Shown: positions 26,109 to 36,540, counted from the first letter of the stretch. The stretch is DNA of 64,000 nucleotides from Epilithonimonas sp042695135 (GCF_042695135.1 NZ_CP170547.1:2666001-2730000); one strand, 5' to 3'. The notes: generated from the sequence alone by a model not told the origin. Program-made: numbers and translations.

Positions 26109-27362
26109 TTACTTTTCAAATTCTAAACTTGCAAGAATAAAAGGACCTGTTCCTTTGGCATCGTTGGACCGGATTTCTTCGTTCACATAATATTCGTACG
26201 AGCCGCTTCTGTAAGGATTACCTCCTAAACCGGCAACCGCGCAGCATTTATTTAAATTCACCACACCATTTTCGTCTACAGAAATCAGGTTTTTGATGAT
26301 TCCGTCATATCCTTTTTTAGCTGCTGTTTTATAAGATTTGGGAAGATAACCGTCATTAACGGATTTTATCATTGTGTAAACGAACATTGCAGAAGCAGTT
26401 GCTTCCAGATAATTTCCTTTTTCGCCGCCTTTGTCCAAAACCTGATACCAAAGTCCGGTTTCCTTATCCTGAACTTTCAAAATAGCATCTGTGTAAGATT
26501 TGATGTAAGAAATCAACCTTGCTCTTCCCGGATGATTCTTTGGAAGATAATCCAGAACGTCTACCATGGCCATTCCGTACCAGCCCATTGCTCTGCCCCA
26601 GAAATTAGGTGACTGTCCGGTTTGTTTGTCAGCCCATTTTTGTTCTTTGCTTTCGTCCCAGGCGTGGTAAAGAAGTCCTGTTTTCTTATCTAAAAGATGT
26701 TTCTGAATCAGGTCAAACTGATTGATAATGTCGTTGTATGCTTTTTCTGCGTCTGCACCTTTGCTGAAATCCTTGGTGTAGTGTGCATAAAAAGGTTCTC
26801 CCATATACAAGCCATCCAGCCACATCTGGTTTGGATAGATTTTTTTGTGCCAGAAGCCGCCTTCGGAAGTTCTCGGCATTCCGTCTATCTGAGAACGCAG
26901 TGTCTGCAACGCTTTCAAGTATTTTTCCTTTTTCTCTTTTTCATAAAGATAAAGAAGAACGTTGCCGCTGTTAAGCATATCGATATTGTATTTATCCATC
27001 TCGTAAGTCAGAATAGTGCCGTCTTCTTTGATTAATTTTTCGCCAAAGCTGCTTATGTAATCGTAATATTCTTTTTTACCGGTTTTTGCGTAAACTTTCT
27101 CGGCGCCGTCTAAAACAATTGCCGAAGGATAGGTCCATTTCGGGCTTTTGCTGAAATCCAGCATCCAGGATTCCGGGAAACGGTGCATCTCGGAAAGGAG
27201 CATTCTTTCGGACCATTTCAGGTTTGTGGGAACCACTTTTCCAGATTGTGACATTTCTGTGGAAGGTTTTGAAGCTGTTGCGGTTTTTGTCTGAGCACAA
27301 GCAAGAAACATCCCTGATGCAAAAGCCGTGATCGACCATATTTTTAATGTTTTAAATTTCAT
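26109..27362 (-). CDS. Unsaturated rhamnogalacturonyl hydrolase, GH105 (lipoprotein)
   Basis: Removes the unsaturated uronate from the non-reducing end of lyase products by hydration. It has 417 residues, an N-terminal lipobox (MFLAC, Cys22), and an alpha/alpha-barrel with FWGRAMGWYGMAMVDVL (substrate Asp region), GLWYQVLDKGG and AVAGLGGNPYRSGSYEYYV, which match GH88/GH105 YteR-like enzymes. The lipid anchor places it on the periplasmic or outer face of a membrane. It acts after the PL1 lyases and feeds unsaturated uronate to the KdgF/KduI/KduD branch. Family certain; preference for RG-I over homogalacturonan is inferred. Confidence 0.87.
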   Translation of the reverse strand: MKFKTLKIWSITAFASGMFLACAQTKTATASKPSTEMSQSGKVVPTNLKWSERMLLSEMHRFPESWMLDFSKSPKWTYPSAIVLDGAEKVYAKTGKKEYYDYISSFGEKLIKEDGTILTYEMDKYNIDMLNSGNVLLYLYEKEKKEKYLKALQTLRSQIDGMPRTSEGGFWHKKIYPNQMWLDGLYMGEPFYAHYTKDFSKGADAEKAYNDIINQFDLIQKHLLDKKTGLLYHAWDESKEQKWADKQTGQSPNFWGRAMGWYGMAMVDVLDYLPKNHPGRARLISYIKSYTDAILKVQDKETGLWYQVLDKGGEKGNYLEATASAMFVYTMIKSVNDGYLPKSYKTAAKKGYDGIIKNLISVDENGVVNLNKCCAVAGLGGNPYRSGSYEYYVNEEIRSNDAKGTGPFILASLEFEK

Positions 27363-27388
27363 AAGTATATTTTTAATTTTTCTTCGAT

Positions 27389-28417
27389 TTATTTTTTTAT
27401 TTTAAAATTCCAATTGTCTTTTCCAGAGAGAATATTTTTTGGAGAATAGTTTTTTTTCTGTTCTTTGCTTAATTGATAAGACCAGGAAACTCTTTGTTTT
27501 GGATCTGAACCCAAACCTTTGGAATTGTACTCTCCATAGAAAGTTGTTTTCTCTGCATCCGGTTTTTTCCAGTTGTGCCAGCCTTCCGGTTTTATAATGT
27601 TATCGATTGTACAATTGATAAAAACTGTTTTGGCAAATGGCCGCCAGGGTCTTCCGAGGTAAACGGATTGTGGTTTTGCATCGCCTTTGATTTTACAATT
27701 GATGAAAACAAATCCAAATCTGGTATTTTCCGGTGTTGAGGCTGCAGTAAGATATGTGGCGGATTCTTTTGCAAAAATCATACAATCTTCAAAAACGGCA
27801 GTGGCTGCGCCGAAAATAAAATCAGTTGTTCCCTCGATGTAACAATTCTTAAAATAATGGCGAATCTCTCTTTTCGGTGTTGAAACATCCTGCTCACCTT
27901 TGAGATAAAGTGTATCCTGAAAACCAAGAAACCGGCAATTTTCAAAAATAGCGCGATCCCCTGTAATCAAAACAGCAACAGCTTGCCCGACTTTTCCGGC
28001 ATCGTTCTGAAATGTGATATTCTTTGCGGAAAAATTATCAGAGAAAATAAAAACTGTAGATGATCCTGTGGTTCCGAATTCTTTGCCTTCTGCATTTTTC
28101 TTAGAAGCAAAATCATCATTAATAATAATAGTTTCTGAAAAACTTTCTCCTTCGAATGAAATTGCACCTTTGGCTGCAGGAACAATAATCTTTTCCCGGT
28201 AAGTTCCTTTTTTGATAAAGATCTTTGTTGTAGTCTGAAGTCTGTTTTCTACTGCATCAATCGCTTCCTGTACTGTTTTGTAATCTCCGGATCCGTCTTT
28301 TGCGACCGTATAAATTTTTTCAGAATTATTAGTTTTAATGCTGAAAGAACTGATATTGATCCAAGCCAGAATAAAAGAAAAAAACAATAAAAGATTCTTG
28401 ATGTTGGATTGCTTCAT
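27389..28417 (-). CDS. Pectin methylesterase (CE8), exported
   Basis: A 342-residue single-domain CE8 with an N-terminal hydrophobic export segment (about 8-28). Motifs GSGDYKTVQEAIDAV, LGFQDTLYLKGE, TTDFIFGAATAVFED and YLGRPWRPFAKTVF hold the catalytic Asp pair, Arg and Trp. It is more like the 19.4 kb enzyme than the multidomain 10 kb one. Together the three methylesterases may divide work between surface, periplasm and secreted fractions. GH105 lies 26 bp downstream and a hairpin separates it from the upstream pectate lyase gene. Confidence 0.9.
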   Translation of the reverse strand: MKQSNIKNLLLFFSFILAWINISSFSIKTNNSEKIYTVAKDGSGDYKTVQEAIDAVENRLQTTTKIFIKKGTYREKIIVPAAKGAISFEGESFSETIIINDDFASKKNAEGKEFGTTGSSTVFIFSDNFSAKNITFQNDAGKVGQAVAVLITGDRAIFENCRFLGFQDTLYLKGEQDVSTPKREIRHYFKNCYIEGTTDFIFGAATAVFEDCMIFAKESATYLTAASTPENTRFGFVFINCKIKGDAKPQSVYLGRPWRPFAKTVFINCTIDNIIKPEGWHNWKKPDAEKTTFYGEYNSKGLGSDPKQRVSWSYQLSKEQKKNYSPKNILSGKDNWNFKIKK

Positions 28418-28440
28418 TTTTTTACTGATCTTTTTTAAAT

Positions 28441-28478
28441 ATACAAGTTTCCACCCCTTTCGGGATGAAAACCTGTAT
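28441..28478. terminator. Long stem-loop between the large pectate lyase gene and CE8
   Basis: 17-bp stem ATACAAGTTTCCACCCC / GGGATGAAAACCTGTAT with a TTTC loop and three mismatches or wobbles. No T-run follows on the minus strand, so it may protect or process the mRNA rather than terminate it. Confidence 0.45.
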
Positions 28479-28536
28479 GATTTAACAATTAAATAATGTG
28501 ATCTGAAAATTCCAGACTGACATTAAGTTCTCATGG

Positions 28537-31095
28537 TTATTTTTTAATCAATTTTTTGGTAACTGTCCCTTTATCAGTCGTGATAGAGATGATATAATTA
28601 CCAGTGTTCAGGTTTCTCAAATCAATAGAATCTCCAGTGACATCAACATTGTTTTTCACAATACTTCCTGCGAAACTGTAAACTTTAACATTAAGAATCT
28701 TCTGTCCCGCTGTATTGACATGTAAATAATCAGAAACCGGATTTGGATATAAACTCAATTGAGACTTATTGATATCATTTGTTGCCAAAGCATAAGCTGT
28801 TTTGATATAATACAAATTAGTCGTATCACCTTTTGTAATGCTGTGCGCGCCGGCAGCAACATTAGGAATCGTTACAATTCCGGCTGAAGCTGTATAATTG
28901 GTTCCGTCAAACTTAACCGCTTTTGCAAAATCTGCATCAAAAACCAAAGTTAAAGTAGAAGTCTGAGCTGTTGTATAGGTGATACTTGTAGCAGACTCCA
29001 TTTTGAAACGTTTTGTCAAAGTGTTTCCGTCATAAGACTGAGAACCGTCCGTAGAGTTCATATTCCCGGTAATTGTATAGAACGTGCTTACTTTTCCTGA
29101 AGTTGTGAAGTTATGAATCTCACCTCCAGTTACAGGAGGCGTGGTCCCAACCGTAACAGTTCCGCTGATTGAAGCTGCAGTTCCTGATCCACCGATGGTA
29201 GTAACTGTATAAGAAGTAGTTGCAGAGGGTGTTCCTGTAACCGTTGCAGTTTTAGCTGCTGCATCTTTCGATACCGTAAGACCATTTGCAGGTAACCCGG
29301 TAATGGTAACATCTGTAGCATCACCACCCCAAGTGAAAACAATGGAAGCAATTGCAGTTCCTGTAGCCACTGTCTGGTCTTTATTAGCCGAAGTGTTTAC
29401 CAAAGTTTGTGTTGTCCCTTCTGCCTGGATGAAAACCATATTGGTTCCATAGTTGGTCAGTTGGGACTTAAGTCCTGTAATAACTGCATAAGATTTGTCA
29501 TCTACAGCATTATTGAAAACCCATTTAAAATCTCCGCCTTGTACACGTCCGGAATATAATTTGACTCTGTCTCTTGCAACAGTTGGATCTTCGACTACAA
29601 GATTTTTAATGTAAAGAGAAGCATCTGTATCAAAATTATTGTACACTTTTGCGCCTACTTTTGATTTAACCGTCGCAGGAACTGTTTCTCCACGTGTTGT
29701 TGCTAAATAAGCATCAAAATCTGTAAGAGAACTTATTTTTCCAGGAATATTGAATAATGGATTTGTATCGCCATAAGCTACAAAACGCATAGAGTTAGTG
29801 GCGATGTCTGCATCCAGAATATTGTTAAAAGCTTTGATCATTCCACCATCTTCGCCAGAAAAAGTTCCCTGATTTCCAGGATCATTCTGCTGTGTTGAAG
29901 GATTCCAGACATCAGTTCCCTGTAAAGAGATCATCATTGGGTTTTTGGCGTTACGGAAATAGTTTCCTTCCAAAAATAAAGAAGAACCTTCTGTTGAACC
30001 AGAACCATATTTAGCAATTCCGTCAAAATAATTGTTATAAACGTGAGCAGAATAGAATCTTACTCTAGGATGTCTTGAATCTGAATGGTCGAACCAGTTG
30101 TGGTGATAGCTTACGTAAAGACCTGTTGTAGTCCCTTCACTCAATCCCAATAAACTTGCTTTTCCGTTGTCCCAAAAATGGTTGTAAGAAAAAGTATTGT
30201 AACTGCTTCCTTTATTGTCCAAAGCACCGTCGCCTTTGATCTGATCTGCATCGCTGCCGGCGTCACCGTAGAACAGATCATTATTATGTACCCAGATATA
30301 AGAGTTACTTTGCTGTAGTCCGATGTCATCCCCCTCACTGCTGTCGCAGTTCATAAAACCGAGATTACTTACTTCTACGTTGGTGGCATTTTTCAGGCGC
30401 ACTCCCCAGCCGTTTGCAGTCGCATCATCACCAACACCTTCCACGGTAATATAGCTGTTGGCATTGTTGTCGTTTTCTATGACAAAATCCCCGCCTTCCA
30501 TCGTCACTGCATCTGTAATGTTGCCTACCAGACGGAAAATGTATGGTCTTGTATCGTAGCCTTTTTTGATACCATACAAGATATTCTGGAATCCGACATA
30601 AGCTGTTGTTCCGCCATTGCTTTTGGTAATAACATTGAATGGAACCGAATCTTTAGATTTCTGAGTGATGTACAAAATAATTGCATTATCTTTTGGTGTA
30701 CCATCCGCTTTATAACCTCCGGGAACTCGTCCGCCATTGAAGGCAAAACCTGTTCTGTCCTGTGGAAGAACCGTTAAAGTGCTTGTTGTAGAACCAGCGC
30801 CCTCCACTCCTAAAATAACTGGTTTTACAGTAATCGTATAGTTACCTGCTTTAAGTCCCAAAACATCTGCGCGGAAATATGAGCCGTAGCTGCGGATAAG
30901 ATAATCATCCACTTGTTTGTTCACAACGCCTTCACCGGAGTAATAGACATTATATTTTCCTGCATTTGCAACGGGCTGCCATTTTACAAAAGCAGTTTCA
31001 ACCCAACCTGTAGATTCGTTGAATGTAACTGATTGTCCCGATACTTGCGTGAATGCAAGCAACAGGAACACATAAAGTAATTTAATTTTATTCAT
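28537..31095 (-). CDS. Multidomain pectate lyase (PL1) with T9SS tail
   Basis: The 852 residues comprise a signal peptide, a fibronectin-III-like domain (~22-110), a PL1 beta-helix (~120-520) with DADQIKGDG, YHHNWFDHSDSRHPRVRFYS (Ca2+ site and catalytic Arg region) and KNPMMISLQGTDVW, an Ig-like ITGLPANGLTVSKD...GTPS module (~575-650), a WDF-type domain (~660-775, NFTTSG...TLTKRFKM) and a T9SS tail with LSLYPNPVSDYLHV. It is the main extracellular lyase candidate. The WDF-type domain is the link to the two small paralogs at 14.2 and 15.5 kb. It lies downstream of susD by ~245 bp, in a gap holding only a small AGCTCT hairpin. Confidence 0.9.
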   Translation of the reverse strand: MNKIKLLYVFLLLAFTQVSGQSVTFNESTGWVETAFVKWQPVANAGKYNVYYSGEGVVNKQVDDYLIRSYGSYFRADVLGLKAGNYTITVKPVILGVEGAGSTTSTLTVLPQDRTGFAFNGGRVPGGYKADGTPKDNAIILYITQKSKDSVPFNVITKSNGGTTAYVGFQNILYGIKKGYDTRPYIFRLVGNITDAVTMEGGDFVIENDNNANSYITVEGVGDDATANGWGVRLKNATNVEVSNLGFMNCDSSEGDDIGLQQSNSYIWVHNNDLFYGDAGSDADQIKGDGALDNKGSSYNTFSYNHFWDNGKASLLGLSEGTTTGLYVSYHHNWFDHSDSRHPRVRFYSAHVYNNYFDGIAKYGSGSTEGSSLFLEGNYFRNAKNPMMISLQGTDVWNPSTQQNDPGNQGTFSGEDGGMIKAFNNILDADIATNSMRFVAYGDTNPLFNIPGKISSLTDFDAYLATTRGETVPATVKSKVGAKVYNNFDTDASLYIKNLVVEDPTVARDRVKLYSGRVQGGDFKWVFNNAVDDKSYAVITGLKSQLTNYGTNMVFIQAEGTTQTLVNTSANKDQTVATGTAIASIVFTWGGDATDVTITGLPANGLTVSKDAAAKTATVTGTPSATTSYTVTTIGGSGTAASISGTVTVGTTPPVTGGEIHNFTTSGKVSTFYTITGNMNSTDGSQSYDGNTLTKRFKMESATSITYTTAQTSTLTLVFDADFAKAVKFDGTNYTASAGIVTIPNVAAGAHSITKGDTTNLYYIKTAYALATNDINKSQLSLYPNPVSDYLHVNTAGQKILNVKVYSFAGSIVKNNVDVTGDSIDLRNLNTGNYIISITTDKGTVTKKLIKK

Positions 31096-31340
31096 CTAAA
31101 ATTTGTTTTAATGAGTTAATTGTCAGGTAAATGAATGATAATTATTGTAATTAGTGTTGTCTTCTACGAACCTATTTTCATTAACTAATTTTAAATAATA
31201 GTGTTAAATAATTTTTTGAATAAAGACAAAGAAGTCCTTAGAATCAGCTCTACCAGAGCTTAAAACCCTGATAGAGTGAATCTTCAAAAAAAATTAAAAA
31301 TATAAAAACTTAAAAAATATTGTTGGAAAGAATTTATTCC

Positions 31341-33164
31341 CTAGTACCCGTAATCCTGTTTCAGATTGTAGTTTGATAATATGATATCATCATAAATCGG
31401 GAATAATTCTTTTCTGTTTGCTTCAAAATATTGTGCATAACCTTTCACGGGATCACTGATATATTGTTGTGTCACCGCAACCCTCCAGTTGGCTGCTTTG
31501 TAACCCGATGGCGCACTTCCCGGAGCAGGCGTATAATAAACATCGGCTCTGGTAGCACCAGCTGGTACATAAATATCTATTGCCTGAAGAGCTGCCTGTG
31601 CCGTTTTTGTTCTATCATAAGGTGATTCCTTATAATATAAAATGGAAGGTACATTCGCATATGGACCCGTTCCATTTTGAAATTGGGAAAGTTTTTGTCT
31701 TGTTTCAGCAATTTTAGTTGCTAAAAGATTCCAACGAATAAGATCATATTTTCTAAGACCTTCTCCTCCAAATTCTAATAATCTCTCGTGAACAATGTAA
31801 TCGAAAAATCCTGTTTTATCCGTCGGTATAGTTCCTGCCTGTCCTAAGTTTCCTGCATAAGCACGGTTTCTAACTTGCTGCACCGCAGCGATAGCTGCTG
31901 CAGATGGAGAACCATTGATCTCGTTATCAGCTTCTGCAAACATTAGAAGAATATCGGAGTAGCGGATCATCGGCCAATCTATTGCAAGGTTTTGTGCAGT
32001 TCCTGTAACGTTGGTCCACGATTTTCTGAATTTTCCATCAGTACAAAGAGCACCTGTTGCAAGAATCGCCTGATTTGCATCATTAATCTGCATTGTAGCC
32101 ACAGTAAGATCTCTTCTGACATCAAACTTTCCAAATTCGTAAAAGTAAACAGGGATTGCATTGATCCCACCGCTACTCTTCCAGTTGGAATTGTCAGAAT
32201 GTCTCATCCCGTTGTAGTAACCGATTTTGCTGTCTGTTGCTGCGTTACCTCCAAAAGCCCCAACTGCGAAGATTACTTCGTGTGCTGCATCTTCCGTATT
32301 ATCGTGCAATGCTCTGAAAACAGCTTCGAAGCTTGAATTAAGACCGTGTTCTCCGGTTTTAGCAATGATGTCTTTACATTCGTCATAAGCTATTTTATAA
32401 TAAACCTGAGGATTAGATCCTCGTGCCATGATTCTTGGATCTCTCCTCAAAGAATATCCGGCTCTTGCCAAGGCTATTCTTGCTCTAAGCCCTTTTACTG
32501 CTGCCTTTGTAATTCTTGTATTACCAACTGATGCTTCTGATCTCCAAGGAACAAGGTTAGCTGCAGTGGCCAGGTCAGCAATCATTTGTTCGTAGATCAC
32601 ATCTCGGTCTGTTTTAGGAAGATAAACTGTTTCAAGATCAGAAGAAGGTACCAATTGCATTGGAACATCTCCCCAGTTTTTGATCAAGTCAAAATAGAAC
32701 TGAGCTCTCAAAGTGTAAGCTTCTCCTAAATAACGATCCATTAACTTTTTATCCGTTGCAGAACCTGTCTGGTAAACCGGAGATAAAGGGATATTCTTAA
32801 TACAAAGATTGGCTCTTTCTATCCCGGAATATAACTTCAGGAAAGGTTTGTTAAGATCCGGATTAGAAGTACAAGCCCCATAAGTACTAAGTCCTCTTCT
32901 GTCGTTACAGTTGAAGTCGCCAGAGGTTTTGAAATCATCTGCAGATTGCGGATAGTACAGGTTTATTCTCTGTCCGTATCCATCATCACCAATAACCTGG
33001 TTGTAAACACCAATCAATGCGGTGAAGGTATCTGCTGTACTGTCAAATTGTTGTTCTTCGTTAGAATTAGAAATATTTTCTGCATCTAAGAAATCATCAC
33101 AAGAAGTAAATGTGAAGAATATAATTAAACAACTTAGAATTGAAATTAATCTGTTAAGTTTCAT
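31341..33164 (-). CDS. SusD/RagB-family outer-membrane glycan-binding lipoprotein
   Basis: Surface lid of the SusCD importer; binds oligogalacturonides and delivers them to the SusC barrel. It has 607 residues, lipobox FTSC (Cys22), TPR-rich SusD fold with DGYGQRINLYYPQSADDF, YLGEAYTLRAQFYFDLIKNWG and the C-terminal HERLLEFGGEGLRKYDLIRW segment that defines RagB/SusD. It lies 10 bp after the susC stop and is co-transcribed. Substrate is inferred from the locus. Confidence 0.92.
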   Translation of the reverse strand: MKLNRLISILSCLIIFFTFTSCDDFLDAENISNSNEEQQFDSTADTFTALIGVYNQVIGDDGYGQRINLYYPQSADDFKTSGDFNCNDRRGLSTYGACTSNPDLNKPFLKLYSGIERANLCIKNIPLSPVYQTGSATDKKLMDRYLGEAYTLRAQFYFDLIKNWGDVPMQLVPSSDLETVYLPKTDRDVIYEQMIADLATAANLVPWRSEASVGNTRITKAAVKGLRARIALARAGYSLRRDPRIMARGSNPQVYYKIAYDECKDIIAKTGEHGLNSSFEAVFRALHDNTEDAAHEVIFAVGAFGGNAATDSKIGYYNGMRHSDNSNWKSSGGINAIPVYFYEFGKFDVRRDLTVATMQINDANQAILATGALCTDGKFRKSWTNVTGTAQNLAIDWPMIRYSDILLMFAEADNEINGSPSAAAIAAVQQVRNRAYAGNLGQAGTIPTDKTGFFDYIVHERLLEFGGEGLRKYDLIRWNLLATKIAETRQKLSQFQNGTGPYANVPSILYYKESPYDRTKTAQAALQAIDIYVPAGATRADVYYTPAPGSAPSGYKAANWRVAVTQQYISDPVKGYAQYFEANRKELFPIYDDIILSNYNLKQDYGY

Positions 33165-33174
33165 TTTTTTTGAA

Positions 33175-36100
33175 TTAAAAAGTTATATCAACACCTGTTA
33201 AGAAAAATCTGCTTCTTGGGAAAGCTGCATAGTCCACTGCTGGCGTAAGCGTACTTTTTCTAGTGCTTACTTCTGGATCATATCCTGAATAACCGGTAAT
33301 TGTAAAAACGTTATTTGCTGTTGCGTATAATCTTAAATTAGTAATACCAAGTGCTTTTAAAGCATCTTTATTTAATGAATATCCGAGAGTTACGTTATTC
33401 AGTCTCAGGAAAGATCCATCTTCTATTGCATACGAATGTAAGAAATAGTTACCACCTGTTGGTGTCCACATTGTTGTATTAGCGTTCAGTGCTGTCAAAG
33501 CTGCAGGATCTGTAACTTTTACACCATTTGCATCAAACCATTTCCATCTGTCAGCCATTTCTGCCAGCATATTCTGATCTGTGTACTGATATTTTGTCGT
33601 GAATTCGATTTTGTTTGCATTATAAACTTTATTCCCAACAGAGAAGTTGAAGAACAAACTCATATCAAAGTTTTTGTACTTGAAAGTCTGGTTGAACCCT
33701 CCATAAAACTTAGGCTGAGCATTACCCAGATCCGTCTGATCTTTTGTATCGATGATGCCATCACCATTCAAATCTTTCAGTTTCAAATCTCCTGGCTGTG
33801 GCAATTTGTTACCTAAGGCTACAGTAGCATCACTTGCAATGCCTGCTTTTAATTTATAAGTATTGTTAGCGGTATTGAAATCAAAATCACTTACTTCATA
33901 TCTGCCTTCTGTTACATATCCGTAGAACATCCCAACTGGTTGATTTATTTGTACTTTGAAATCGAACAAGTTGTTGACCCACCCTGACGGCTGTAGATAA
34001 TAATCTGTTCCAGACTGTGTTAAAGGACCTAAACTTTTTATGATGTTTTTGTTTGCTGAAATATTAAAATCTGTTTTCCAAGTGAAGTTTTCATTACCAA
34101 CAACGATTGCTCCTAAACTGAATTCCAATCCTTTGTTCTGAGTTTTTCCAGAGTTCTGATATTCATATTCGTAACCAGAAGTCTGAGGAATTTTTGCTAG
34201 TAATAACAAATCTTTGGTATCTGTAATGTAAGCATCAATTGCTCCATAAACTTTTTTATTGAAAATTGTAAAATCTAAACCTGCATTTTTAGAAACCGTT
34301 GCTTCCCATTTAATATTTTTATTTGGTTTAATATTTCCTGGTGCTGAACCTGTAATGATACCTGTTCCTCCTGTGTAACCATATTGGCTAGATGGGTTAT
34401 AGAAAGTATCGTATAAGAAACCTGCAATCCTGTCATTACCAGACTGTCCATAACCAATACGCAATTTCAAATCGTTTACAATTTTTGAATCTTTCAGGAA
34501 GTTTTCTTCTCCAACTTTCCAAGCTAATGATGCAGAAGGGAAATTTGCCCATCTGTTCTCAGTACCAAAAGAGTTGGATCCATCTCGTCTTATTGAAACA
34601 GTTGCGATATATTTATTATTATAAATATAATTGGCTCTAGCAAAGAATGATGCCAACCTTGCTGGAGGTAGTACGCCTGCATACGGAGCATCCTGTATCA
34701 ATCCTGCTGGCGGAGCTGCAAGAATAATATTTGCAAATGCTTGTGCTGCAGACAAAGATGTCGGTATATATCTGACAGTCATATCTGTTTTATTACCATC
34801 CGTCTGCACAATCTCCTGACCCAAAAGGAAATCCATTTTGTGGTTACCAATTTTTTTCTTGTAGGCAAGTGTATTGGTATTGGTGATTCTTCTTGTTTGT
34901 GTGTTTGTCAATTGTACAACAGACATATCTGCATTGATTCTTGAAAGATATGTTTTAGGACCTGAGAATTGCTGGATATCCTGATCGTTCTGTACATATC
35001 CGATTGTACTTTTGAAAGTCAGATCCTTGAAGATATTATAAGTAATGACACCATTCAGGAAAAGGTTATCCGTATTGTTATATTTAATTTCATTATTAGC
35101 TAACAATACAGGATTTACAAGATTTGTAGCTGCATAATCGTCATCGGCAAACTCATCGGAGCCTGCACTTGTAGAGACACCATTTTCAAAAGGTTTGTAT
35201 CGGATAACGTTTCTAAGTCTGTTTGTTGTTTGAGATCCAGTAGTCGTGGTTCCGGCACCATTGATAAAGGTCTGGCTGTATCTGGCTGTCAATCCAACTT
35301 TTAATTTTTTGCTGATATCAAAATCATATTTGAAATTAGCCATATTTCTTTTATACCCGGAGTTGATCATAATCCCGTCTTCCTCTACGTGGTTTAATGA
35401 CAATGTAAAGGCAGAATTATTATTACCACCCGAGATATTCAGGTTATGAGTAAAGTTGAAAGCTTCTTTTCCAAAAACTTCTTCCTGCCAGTCTTTGGTT
35501 TGTATCGTTCTATACTGTTCAATACCAGGCATAGCCGGATTATCTGCATCGCCCGGTGTCGCATTATACGGACCATACAATGATATAAATTTATCAATAA
35601 GATCCTGATAGCCATCCTTGTTGTACAACTCATATTGATATTGTACAAAATCATAAGGACTCATAACATCTAATTTCTTTGCAAGTGTACGTACACCTGT
35701 ATATCCATTATAATTTACACTGGTTTTCGAATTCTTCCTGCCGCTTTTTGTTGTGATAAGAACAACACCATTTGCTCCTCTTGCTCCATAGATAGAAGTA
35801 GAAGATGCATCTTTCAGAACCTCGATAGATTCTATTTCTTTTGGAGAGATTAATGACAATGCATTATCCATCTGGATTCCGTCTACGATGTATAAAGGCG
35901 CATTATCCTGTGTAATAGATGTTCCTCCTCTCACTTTGATTTCCGGATCAGCTCCTGGAGAACCTTCACCAAAAGTTACCTGAACTCCGGCCATTCTTCC
36001 CTGGATTGCTTCTGCGGCACTGTTTACAGGCATATCTGCCAGCTGCTCACCTTTTACGGAAGAAATTGAGTTGGTAACATCTTTTTTGGATACGGTTGTA

Positions 36101-36465
36101 TAACCTACCAATACAACTTCATCAATATTTTTCTCTTTGTTAGAATCAAACTTCGCAAGAACAACATTGACAACAGCCTTTCCATTCACTTCAACTTCTT
36201 GCTCTTCAAATCCTTTTCCTCGAACAACAAGCGTTGCGTTTTTCGGTACATTCAGCTCATATTTTCCTGTCTTGTCGGTCATTGTAGAAAACTTTGAGTT
36301 TTTTACAGTAATCTCCACATTTTGCACAGGCTTGTTTTGGTCGGAAGTAATTTTTCCGGAAACCTTGATCAACTCTTGAGCTAAACCAAATGCCGGTAAT
36401 AAAAAGACTGAAGCAATCGTCGTTTTTATAAAAGCACTTTGAATACCTAATTTTAAACCACTCAT
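33175..36465 (-). CDS. SusC/RagA-family TonB-dependent importer
   Basis: Outer-membrane barrel for oligosaccharide uptake powered by TonB. It has 1096 residues: signal segment, carboxypeptidase-regulatory-like domain (KVSGKITSDQNKPVQNVEI), a TonB-dependent plug with VVLVGYTTVSKKDVT and SIYGARGANGVVLITTKSG, then a ~22-strand barrel ending in RSRFFLTGVDITF. The plug and RagA signature are complete. It is the promoter-proximal gene of a run that continues through SusD into the enzyme genes, with a LacI-type operator 76 bp upstream of its start. It diverges from kduI across a 0.8-kb control region. Confidence 0.93.
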   Translation of the reverse strand: MSGLKLGIQSAFIKTTIASVFLLPAFGLAQELIKVSGKITSDQNKPVQNVEITVKNSKFSTMTDKTGKYELNVPKNATLVVRGKGFEEQEVEVNGKAVVNVVLAKFDSNKEKNIDEVVLVGYTTVSKKDVTNSISSVKGEQLADMPVNSAAEAIQGRMAGVQVTFGEGSPGADPEIKVRGGTSITQDNAPLYIVDGIQMDNALSLISPKEIESIEVLKDASSTSIYGARGANGVVLITTKSGRKNSKTSVNYNGYTGVRTLAKKLDVMSPYDFVQYQYELYNKDGYQDLIDKFISLYGPYNATPGDADNPAMPGIEQYRTIQTKDWQEEVFGKEAFNFTHNLNISGGNNNSAFTLSLNHVEEDGIMINSGYKRNMANFKYDFDISKKLKVGLTARYSQTFINGAGTTTTGSQTTNRLRNVIRYKPFENGVSTSAGSDEFADDDYAATNLVNPVLLANNEIKYNNTDNLFLNGVITYNIFKDLTFKSTIGYVQNDQDIQQFSGPKTYLSRINADMSVVQLTNTQTRRITNTNTLAYKKKIGNHKMDFLLGQEIVQTDGNKTDMTVRYIPTSLSAAQAFANIILAAPPAGLIQDAPYAGVLPPARLASFFARANYIYNNKYIATVSIRRDGSNSFGTENRWANFPSASLAWKVGEENFLKDSKIVNDLKLRIGYGQSGNDRIAGFLYDTFYNPSSQYGYTGGTGIITGSAPGNIKPNKNIKWEATVSKNAGLDFTIFNKKVYGAIDAYITDTKDLLLLAKIPQTSGYEYEYQNSGKTQNKGLEFSLGAIVVGNENFTWKTDFNISANKNIIKSLGPLTQSGTDYYLQPSGWVNNLFDFKVQINQPVGMFYGYVTEGRYEVSDFDFNTANNTYKLKAGIASDATVALGNKLPQPGDLKLKDLNGDGIIDTKDQTDLGNAQPKFYGGFNQTFKYKNFDMSLFFNFSVGNKVYNANKIEFTTKYQYTDQNMLAEMADRWKWFDANGVKVTDPAALTALNANTTMWTPTGGNYFLHSYAIEDGSFLRLNNVTLGYSLNKDALKALGITNLRLYATANNVFTITGYSGYDPEVSTRKSTLTPAVDYAAFPRSRFFLTGVDITF

Positions 36466-36540
36466 AGATATTTTTTAGTTTTATATAATTAGTAATTTTG
36501 TTTTTCTACTTAATAATAGTCTTAAAATCAATTATAAAAA

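Noticed and set aside
31246..31260. AGCTCT-ACC-AGAGCT hairpin between susD and the large pectate lyase gene as a terminator
   Set aside because: The stem is only six pairs with no T-run; too weak to call.
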